25,525 nucleotides of DNA from a virus. A program made the translations under genes and the position numbers. The stretch is from IMG/VR virus record IMGVR_UViG_3300046737_000182, positions 1-25,525 of that record; one strand, 5' to 3'. The notes under the pieces are model-generated. The model had not been told where the DNA came from, made no database searches, and saw only the letters and a program-made list of their open reading frames with translations. Below, piece after piece: positions 20,774 to 25,525 of the stretch; the stretch's first letter is position 1; each line of letters opens with the position of its first letter.

Positions 20774-21595
20774 TCAGAGCTTCGGGAAGGTCACTGGGCC
20801 GCGGGTCGTGCAGCCGTCGGAACCTTCCACGGTGAACGGTACTGGATCGCACGGGCAGCCGCCGCTCGTACACCGCGGATCAGCGCACGAATGGAGGGCC
20901 GCTCGCGGACAGATCTTGAAGACCACCGGTCCAGGGTCGGCGCAGAGCGTCCACTCGTACGGGTTCGGGGTCTGGATCACCACCGGCCGCGAGCCTCGCG
21001 TGACCCTGATCTCCGGCCCCCTCGGGTCGTCCCACCACCGGCCGGAGAAGTTGAGGGCGGTCGGCTTGCAGTTCGCGGCGTCGATCGCGGGCTGCCCAGG
21101 AGGAGTCCCGTTCGGCACTCCCATGTGTCCGTAGTCCGCGGGCTGGACCCCTCGGGAGTTAGGCGCGCACGACTGCCGGCCTTGCGTCATCCAGAACCAC
21201 AGGGTCGATCCTCCCGCGCGGCACGTCCGGCCGTCGGGGCCTTTCGTGAACGGCTTGTCCGCCTTGAGGTCTCCTCGGAACTTCTCGACGATCACCCGCG
21301 GCGACGGAGAGGGACGAGGGCCAGGAGACGACGGTGTCGGCGTGACCCGCGCCGTCGGTCGAGACGTCGGGCGAGCGGTAGGGGTCAACGTAGGCTCGGC
21401 GGTGACGGTAGGCTCCGCGGTCGTGGTCGCGGTCGGCTCGGCCGTCGGGGTGTCCGTGGGCGCGGAGGTACCGGTGGGCGTCGGACAGGGACACGGACAC
21501 GTCGGAACGGGGGTGGGAGTTCCACCTCCGCCTCCGATGCCTCCGCATCCGTAGGCGAACAGGGCGAGAGCGATCAACGGGAACAGCTTCTTCAT
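20774..21595 (-). CDS. Thr/Pro-rich predicted lipoprotein with Cys-rich domain
   Basis: A 273-residue protein with a clear signal: MKKLFPLIALALFAYGC, lipobox FAYGC with Cys17. A poly-Gly spacer and a Thr/Pro/Glu/Ala-rich low-complexity linker (residues about 26-100) follow. A C-terminal domain of about 170 residues contains many Cys, probably disulfide-bonded outside the cytoplasm, with a Trp-rich LNFSGRWWDD and PYEWTLC. It ends RGPVTFPKL. No enzyme family is recognised. Such a tethered domain suggests display at the cell surface of an infected or lysogenic host, for example to block other phages. AGGAGG lies seven bases before the ATG and overlaps the upstream stop. Confidence 0.78.
   Translation of the reverse strand: MKKLFPLIALALFAYGCGGIGGGGGTPTPVPTCPCPCPTPTGTSAPTDTPTAEPTATTTAEPTVTAEPTLTPTARPTSRPTARVTPTPSSPGPRPSPSPRVIVEKFRGDLKADKPFTKGPDGRTCRAGGSTLWFWMTQGRQSCAPNSRGVQPADYGHMGVPNGTPPGQPAIDAANCKPTALNFSGRWWDDPRGPEIRVTRGSRPVVIQTPNPYEWTLCADPGPVVFKICPRAALHSCADPRCTSGGCPCDPVPFTVEGSDGCTTRGPVTFPKL
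21296..21520 (-). repeat. Low-complexity Thr/Pro linker-coding repeats
   Basis: This part of the lipoprotein gene encodes imperfect units of the type PTxEPT, TAEPT and PTARPT. The DNA shows matching imperfect repeats of gtcggctcgg- and ggtgacggta-like words. Such tracts change length by slippage, so the linker is likely variable between related phages. Confidence 0.6.
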
Positions 21596-21605
21596 CTGAG
21601 ACCTC

Positions 21606-22565
21606 CTAGTCTTTCCAGATTCGTTTGATGGCGTCGATGACGATCGGCCTGAACCGGGCGGCCTGCGCGCCGCCGACCAACGCGTCGACGTTGATCTTCG
21701 CGATGCGGTTCAGGATCGAAGGCGGCGGTATCTCCGGCTTCGCGATATGGCTCCACTTCTCCCACGCGACGATGCCGAGCGACTCGACGGCGATCGCCTT
21801 CACGTAGGTCTTCGGGTACATCAGACCCATCATGCGGAGGAGGGTCGCGCACCGCAGCTTCGAGTTAGGGTCGCGCGCGATGGCAGAGTCGGTCTTCGCC
21901 AGCATCCGGAGAACTTTCCCGCCGGGGACGCCGGCCCCGGACGCCGGGACCATCCCGCGAACGGCCACCGCGGCGGAGATCTTCGACGGGTCTCCTGTCC
22001 CCCACCCGACGCGGTTGAACAGAGGGTGATGGTGGTCCCCGTCCACGAGCCGGAGAAGAGTGGCCGTCGGTCCGGGGTGGGCCTTGATGCTGCGGTTCGG
22101 CGAGACGGACATCTTCTCGTTCGCCTGGATGAACATCGCCCTCTCTTGGTCGAGGTTGTCGACCTCGTAGAGCATCACCTCGAACGTCATGTCGAGCGAC
22201 ATTAGGGCGGTCATCCGCTGGAGACCGTCCACGATCCAGAGCTTCCCGTCGTCGCACCACTTCCGCCGCGAGAGGATCGGAGGGGACAGGACCATCCCGC
22301 CCTCCTTCAACGACGCGACGATGGAACTGATGATGGGGGTCTCTCCGCGCTGATAGTTGTCGGTGTCGACGTCGATCTTCTTGTACATCGCGGGGGTGAT
22401 GGTGAGGTGTTTCGGGGCCGCGAGCCCCTTGACGACGATCGGCTTCTCGGTCCGGCGCGCAGCATGGATCTCCATGAAGCGTTCGTTGCCGATGCTCGTC
22501 CTCCGGCTTTTCTTCCTCTGGTCAATGCGGTCGTACATCTGCGATCGAGCTTGGCTCGCGCTCAT
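21606..22565 (-). CDS. ParB/DGQHR-like nuclease-fold protein
   Basis: A 319-residue protein. After a basic N-terminus, residues about 55-155 have the ParB-superfamily layout: MYKKIDVDTDNYQRGETP (60-77) like the conserved N-terminal strand with an Arg, PPILSRRKW, then LWIVDGLQRMTALMSL (109-124), where DGLQR is a variant of DGQHR. YEVDNLDQERAMFIQANEK (133-151) follows, as in DGQHR/DUF262-like proteins. The C-terminal half is helical. Members act in partitioning, transcription control or DNA cleavage in phages; which applies here is unknown. ATG with AAGGAG about 12 bases upstream. A 15-codon leader overlaps the start (ATGA). Confidence 0.72.
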   Translation of the reverse strand: MSASQARSQMYDRIDQRKKSRRTSIGNERFMEIHAARRTEKPIVVKGLAAPKHLTITPAMYKKIDVDTDNYQRGETPIISSIVASLKEGGMVLSPPILSRRKWCDDGKLWIVDGLQRMTALMSLDMTFEVMLYEVDNLDQERAMFIQANEKMSVSPNRSIKAHPGPTATLLRLVDGDHHHPLFNRVGWGTGDPSKISAAVAVRGMVPASGAGVPGGKVLRMLAKTDSAIARDPNSKLRCATLLRMMGLMYPKTYVKAIAVESLGIVAWEKWSHIAKPEIPPPSILNRIAKINVDALVGGAQAARFRPIVIDAIKRIWKD

Positions 22566-22609
22566 AATCGGTCTCTCTCCTTTTTGAAAATGGTGAGTGC
22601 TTCCTTCAT
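22562..22609 (-). CDS. Possible 15-codon leader peptide before the ParB-like gene
   Basis: ATG at 22609 encodes MKEALTIFKKERDRL, and its TGA overlaps the ParB-like ATG (ATGA). GGAGAG lies at suitable distance before it, inside the palindrome at 22613-22627. The ParB gene's own AAGGAG lies within this peptide frame. This looks like translational coupling of a leader, but so short a frame could be chance. Confidence 0.35.
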   Translation of the reverse strand: MKEALTIFKKERDRL

Positions 22610-22612
22610 TCA

Positions 22613-22627
22613 CGCTCTCCGAGAGCG
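22613..22627. promoter_or_regulatory. Perfect palindrome overlapping leader ribosome binding site
   Basis: cgctctc-c-gagagcg is a 7+1+7 perfect inverted repeat in a 170-base gap (22566-22735). It could be an operator for a dimeric repressor, or an RNA hairpin hiding the GGAGAG in front of the leader peptide. A second inverted repeat, ccggcag/ctgccgg, lies at 22657-22663 and 22678-22684. No clear promoter hexamers are seen in the gap. Confidence 0.4.
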
Positions 22628-22735
22628 CAGGTTGCTTTCGCCGCTCACCGCCGACCCCGGCAGGCTCTCCGGCCACGCTGCCGGACCATGATGGAGGTGC
22701 CCCGACGGATCAGGGGTTCCGGTTGCGACCAACGT

Positions 22736-23200
22736 CTACGTGTTCGACGCCTCTCTCGCCACTTCCCCCAGGAACTTGGAGACGAGGCGGCTGTTCTCTT
22801 TCGAGTTGTACCAGCGGTTCAAGCCCGAGGGGTGCGGGACCATCGCGTACGACGTGAAACCGTACGTGTGGATCCAACTGCACGGGGGCAGGTTCTCCAA
22901 CCCGAACGCCTCCGCGACCCCTCGGCCCAACAGGATGAACTTGTGATGACCGCCTCCGCGGATCATCTTCTTCACCAGAGCGTTTGCTCTCAGACGCGCC
23001 TTCGCAGCAGGGAACTTGTCTCCGCCGTCTTCGCCTGATCGTCCGGGGTACTTCTCGAACACGTTCACGAGGGTGAAGATGCTCTTGTACTCGATCGGCG
23101 TGATGCCCATCATTCGCGCGAGCCGGTTCCCGACGCGACCTTCCAGCACCGGACCCTTCTTCTTCCCTGGCGCTTGGCCCACGATAACGAACGTCGTCAC
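22736..23200 (-). CDS. Uracil-DNA glycosylase superfamily protein
   Basis: A 154-residue protein. The N-terminal FVIVGQAPGKKKGPVLEGRV (residues 4-23) matches the UDG-fold GQxPG active-site loop, with GNRLARMMG following. Near the end, KFILLGRGVAEAFG (87-100) and VPHPSGLNRWYNSKEN (121-136) correspond to the last core strands and the HPS minor-groove/leucine loop. The small size is usual for phage members. It may remove uracil or another altered base, or act in base-modification metabolism next to the glycosyltransferase. No separate water-activating Asp is seen in the first loop (Lys-rich instead), so catalysis is uncertain. GTG start in a GTGA overlap. Confidence 0.75.
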   Translation of the reverse strand: MTTFVIVGQAPGKKKGPVLEGRVGNRLARMMGITPIEYKSIFTLVNVFEKYPGRSGEDGGDKFPAAKARLRANALVKKMIRGGGHHKFILLGRGVAEAFGLENLPPCSWIHTYGFTSYAMVPHPSGLNRWYNSKENSRLVSKFLGEVAREASNT

Positions 23201-24084
23201 TTCTTGTCCTTCGCGAGGAACTCCCTGACCGACGCGCTCTTCACGTCCTTCACCGCCTTCAGTTCGAGGCCGTAGTCGTTCGGCTTCATGTTCGCGAGGT
23301 CGATCCCCGGCTTCAGCTTCAGCGGGGTGTCGAACTTCTTCCACTGACTCTTGATCGCGTGCTGAGGCCGGCCGAACCTCCGCTTCGTCACCACCACCCC
23401 AGGCCATACGCGCTCCAGTTGACGAGCCATCTTGAGACGGCCGTCGTTGATGTAGATCGCCGTCTGTCCTCCCTTGTCCGTCATCGTCTCCGGGGTCTTG
23501 ATCAGGAACGCGTTCATGAGGATCGTGCAGTGGCCGCGCGAGAGAACCTGAAGGCTCATGTCGGTGTCTTCGTTGTACTTCTGCCGCCATCGACCGACCA
23601 TCGTGTTGTCGACGAGGAACACCGTGTAGCATCGGCCGTTGAGGTAGAACGGAGGGACTTTGATCCTCTCCAACCCTGCGGTCACCGGTACGAAGAACTC
23701 CGAGTTGATGCTGACGAGCGCCACGTTCTCGTAACGATCGGCGAAGTCTTCGCACGCGGCGAGGGCCGTCCCCGAAGGGACGCGGAAGCGATAGCCCTTG
23801 TAGAGCCTCGTGATCCGGATGATGTCGTCGTCGAACTGCCAGTGACGAGCCTCTCCCTGAGAGATGGAATAGTCCTTGATCCAGTTGCGAGCGTAGACGA
23901 GGCCGCGTCCGTTCTCGGGGAGGATCAGCAGCTTGTCCCCGTAGCCGGCCTTCGTGTACGCCTCTCGCTCCGCGGGCTCGACGACCATCTTGTACGGCAC
24001 GCTGTCCCTGTCGAACATCTTCCCGGTGAGCGGAACTCCTGCTCTCCCCTTCGTCGGTATGTAGACCGGGTACCGCGGCTTCAC
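23197..24084 (-). CDS. TET-associated-type glycosyltransferase (TAGT)
   Basis: A 295-residue protein of the TAGT/GREB1-type GT-A glycosyltransferase family described from phage DNA-hypermodification clusters. Blocks in order: YPVYIPTKGRAGVPLTG (residues 5-21), KLLILPENGRGLVYARNWIK (51-70), RHWQFDDDIIRI (80-91) with the metal/nucleotide-binding acidic triplet 85-87, PPFYLNGRCYTVFLVDN (144-160), YNEDTDMSLQVLSRGHCTIL (170-189) and FGRPQHAIK (237-245). In related phages TAGT proteins are thought to add sugars to hydroxylated bases in DNA. Here no TET/JBP partner is in the window, so the acceptor is unknown. GTG start overlaps the ParB-like stop (GTGA), and its stop overlaps the UDG-like start. 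Confidence 0.85.
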   Translation of the reverse strand: MKPRYPVYIPTKGRAGVPLTGKMFDRDSVPYKMVVEPAEREAYTKAGYGDKLLILPENGRGLVYARNWIKDYSISQGEARHWQFDDDIIRITRLYKGYRFRVPSGTALAACEDFADRYENVALVSINSEFFVPVTAGLERIKVPPFYLNGRCYTVFLVDNTMVGRWRQKYNEDTDMSLQVLSRGHCTILMNAFLIKTPETMTDKGGQTAIYINDGRLKMARQLERVWPGVVVTKRRFGRPQHAIKSQWKKFDTPLKLKPGIDLANMKPNDYGLELKAVKDVKSASVREFLAKDKK

Positions 24085-25157
24085 TCGTCGCTCTCCGTGT
24101 CCACGAACTCGACGGAGCCGGTGTCGTCCTTGTCGCGCGGCGGCCACCAGGCGGACCACGCACGAGAGGTGTTCTCGAACTTCTTCATCTTCGACAGGCC
24201 GAGCCGCGCCACGAGTTCTTCCCTGTCCTCGTCGTTCTTGAAGTTCAGCGTGAGCGTGAGGATCTTACCGACCTCTCCGACCTCCGGCATGCCGACCCAC
24301 TGCGAGGCTTCGTTCTTGTCCTTCACCTCGCTCATCGGTCGCGTGACCATCAGCAGGGCGGCCAACTGGTCCTCGTCGTAGCCGACGCCTTCGAGACCTC
24401 CGTCGGCCATGATCTCCTTCAACAGGTCGGTCAGCGCGCGGTCGTCCACCTCCGCGAGGTTGCGGATCTCGTTCTCCGAGGTCATCACGCGGAGAGCCCG
24501 CGGGTCGTCCGGGCCGATGTCCATCACGACGGCCGGCACCCGGTCGAACTGGAGCCGCTTCGCAGCCTCGACGACGCCGTGACCGATCAGCACGGTCATG
24601 TCGTTCGCGACGACGATGTTCCGGTAGAACCCGTGCTTCTGGATGCTCTTCATGAGGTGGACGATCTGGTCTTCGGGGTGGTTCCGGTAGTTGCGGGGGT
24701 GAGGCTTCAACAGGGAGACCTTCACCGACTTCACCTGAACGTCCGGGGTGTTCGACAGCAGGCGGTCGAGTTCGTCCTCGAACCAGTACTTCTTCAGGTC
24801 GACTCCGTCCTCTTCCAACGCCTTGAGAACGTCCTGGTCGTACTGAAGGTCTACCTGCGCGATGCGGTTGTCGAGGAGACCGTACTCTTTCGCTCGGTCC
24901 CCTCTGAGGTCTGTCCGCTTCAAGACGATGAGAGTGTTCCCGTCGGTCTCCACGACCTTGATGGGGATGCCCTTCTCTTGGCACACCTGGAAGGTCTTGT
25001 TGCCGGCGCGGATGATGTTGTCCGCGTCCGCAACGACGGGGCGAGCGGCCCCGAACTCCTCGATCGAACGTTCGAGGAACCCGAGGCCGCGCTCCGTCCC
25101 GCGGTTGGTGTTCTCTTCGTCGGGCGTGAACTCCGGGGACACGTCTCGTTTCGCCAT
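24081..25157 (-). CDS. Tandem ParB-like domain protein
   Basis: A 358-residue protein with two ParB/Srx-fold units. The first (residues about 10-135) has NTNRGTERGLGFLERSIEEF and IIRAGNKTFQVCQEKG, then GLLDNRIAQVDLQYD (93-107). The second (about 143-250) has VSLLKPHPRNYRNHPEDQ (147-164), LMKSIQKHGFYRNIVVA (168-184), TVLIGHGVVEAAKRLQFDRV (188-207) and a TSENEIRNLAEVDDRAL helix. This double-ParB layout is widespread in phages, often next to or fused with DNA methyltransferases and modification enzymes, and fits target selection or DNA binding. The C-terminal 100 residues hold an acidic LTLNFKNDEDREELVARLGL unit. ATG at 25157 is used although no good Shine-Dalgarno precedes it. Confidence 0.85.
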   Translation of the reverse strand: MAKRDVSPEFTPDEENTNRGTERGLGFLERSIEEFGAARPVVADADNIIRAGNKTFQVCQEKGIPIKVVETDGNTLIVLKRTDLRGDRAKEYGLLDNRIAQVDLQYDQDVLKALEEDGVDLKKYWFEDELDRLLSNTPDVQVKSVKVSLLKPHPRNYRNHPEDQIVHLMKSIQKHGFYRNIVVANDMTVLIGHGVVEAAKRLQFDRVPAVVMDIGPDDPRALRVMTSENEIRNLAEVDDRALTDLLKEIMADGGLEGVGYDEDQLAALLMVTRPMSEVKDKNEASQWVGMPEVGEVGKILTLTLNFKNDEDREELVARLGLSKMKKFENTSRAWSAWWPPRDKDDTGSVEFVDTESDE

Positions 25158-25161
25158 GGAG

Positions 25162-25377
25162 TTACTGGCCCACCGGGGTCTCGGCCGGGGCGGCCACGGG
25201 GACACCGTCGCCCTTCACGAGCTTGTGGCCGGCACCGATGATCGCGAGAGCCTCTCCGACGACCTGCGCGATCTTGTACGGGTCCACGCTGCCGCTCGCG
25301 ATCATCTCTCCCGCGGTCTTCAGGAGCATCGGCGCGAACGTGATGATGAGACCGATCCAAGTCTTTCTTCCGTTCAT
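25162..25377 (-). CDS. Small membrane protein, holin-like
   Basis: A 71-residue protein: NGRKTWIGLIITFAPMLLKT (one hydrophobic helix after a basic start), an amphipathic middle PYKIAQVVGEALAIIGAGH (second weaker helix) and a Pro/Ala-rich tail. The NGxKTxIG start and glycine-rich second helix match many phage proteins annotated as putative holins, which form membrane lesions to release endolysin. No endolysin gene is seen nearby, which weakens the functional call. ATG with AGAGG at good spacing, overlapping the preceding stop as ATGA. Confidence 0.6.
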   Translation of the reverse strand: MNGRKTWIGLIITFAPMLLKTAGEMIASGSVDPYKIAQVVGEALAIIGAGHKLVKGDGVPVAAPAETPVGQ

Positions 25378-25525
25378 CTGATACCTCTTTCTTCATCAAG
25401 GGCGATGATGCCCCTCACCAAGAGCATACGCGCTGCGGCCGACCTGTTGGGACTCTGCTGGTCGCTGGTCAGCATCGCCTTCGCCTCGTGGTCGATCCTC
25501 GCCTTCACCGAGCGCGGGATCACGA
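25374..25525 (-). CDS. Unknown protein, C-terminal fragment
   Basis: About 49 C-terminal residues of a gene that enters from the right edge: it includes SVKARIDHEAKAMLTSDQQS and ARMLLVRGIIALDEERGIR. It is helical and charged. The stop overlaps the holin-like ATG (ATGA), which supports this frame over the other open frame on the opposite strand. The family cannot be identified from the fragment. Confidence 0.55.
   Translation of the reverse strand, partial: VIPRSVKARIDHEAKAMLTSDQQSPNRSAAARMLLVRGIIALDEERGIR

Noticed and set aside
22657-22684. Hairpin ccggcag/ctgccgg as leftward terminator
   Set aside because: No T tract follows in the leftward direction, so it is not an intrinsic terminator.
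25402-25525. Plus-strand open frame at the right edge encoding a hydrophobic peptide beginning MMPLTKSIRAAADLL
   Set aside because: The opposite strand carries a frame whose stop overlaps the next gene's ATG (ATGA), the rule in this operon; the plus frame would be the only rightward gene in the window.

Overview
This window reads as part of a GC-rich double-stranded DNA tailed-phage genome (Caudoviricetes), or a prophage of one. Every convincing gene lies on the minus strand, so transcription runs from position 25525 toward 1. The genes are packed with 1- to 4-base stop/start overlaps (ATGA, GTGA, TTGA, TGATG), often use GTG or TTG starts, and are mostly short conserved-hypothetical phage genes. 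The phage assignment rests on a terminase small-subunit-like protein, a large terminase and a DUF935-type portal in order, together with DUF2303, DUF5131 (Gp37/Gp68) and ParB-like proteins. No integrase, repressor, major capsid or tail gene is visible. The host cannot be named. Two lipoproteins with good lipoboxes, one with a long Thr/Pro-rich linker of a kind common in Chloroflexota and some Actinobacteria, give only a weak hint.

Layout in transcription order. (1) 25525-20200, DNA-transaction block: the end of an unknown gene, a small holin-like membrane protein, a tandem ParB-like protein, a TET-associated-type glycosyltransferase (TAGT), a uracil-DNA-glycosylase-superfamily protein, a second ParB/DGQHR-like protein behind a short leader, a Thr/Pro-rich lipoprotein, and a small protein with a possible clamp-binding motif. 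(2) 20203-12659: DUF2303, DUF5131 and about seventeen small genes. These include Cys-rich zinc-knuckle proteins, tiny one-helix membrane proteins, a 22-codon microgene and a long gene-in-gene overlap. (3) 12658-8392: a repetitive GC-rich non-coding segment, then terS-like, terL and a portal that carries a C-terminal ParB-like domain. (4) 8391-1: where capsid genes would be expected next, there is instead a cargo of surface-sugar genes. These are a Rossmann-like protein, WbqC, a PIG-L deacetylase, a PTH2-type peptidyl-tRNA hydrolase, two abnormal tRNA-like genes, and pseB, pseC, an spsF/pseF-type cytidylyltransferase and a compact pseG. The window ends with the first codons of a probable B12-binding radical SAM gene.

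Two themes stand out. First, four enzymes of CMP-pseudaminic-acid-type nonulosonate synthesis are present; PseH and PseI are not seen and may lie beyond the left edge. WbqC and PIG-L relatives accompany them, which suggests that the phage remodels host surface glycans or makes an unusual sugar donor. Second, the TAGT glycosyltransferase beside a ParB-like protein and a UDG-like protein resembles published phage DNA base-hypermodification neighbourhoods, although no TET/JBP oxygenase or base-modifying synthase is inside the window. Other unusual points are a portal-ParB fusion, a 60-nt tRNA-like gene without a normal D or anticodon arm, a rightward intrinsic terminator in an otherwise leftward gene array, and a recurring C-terminal short motif on several unrelated proteins.
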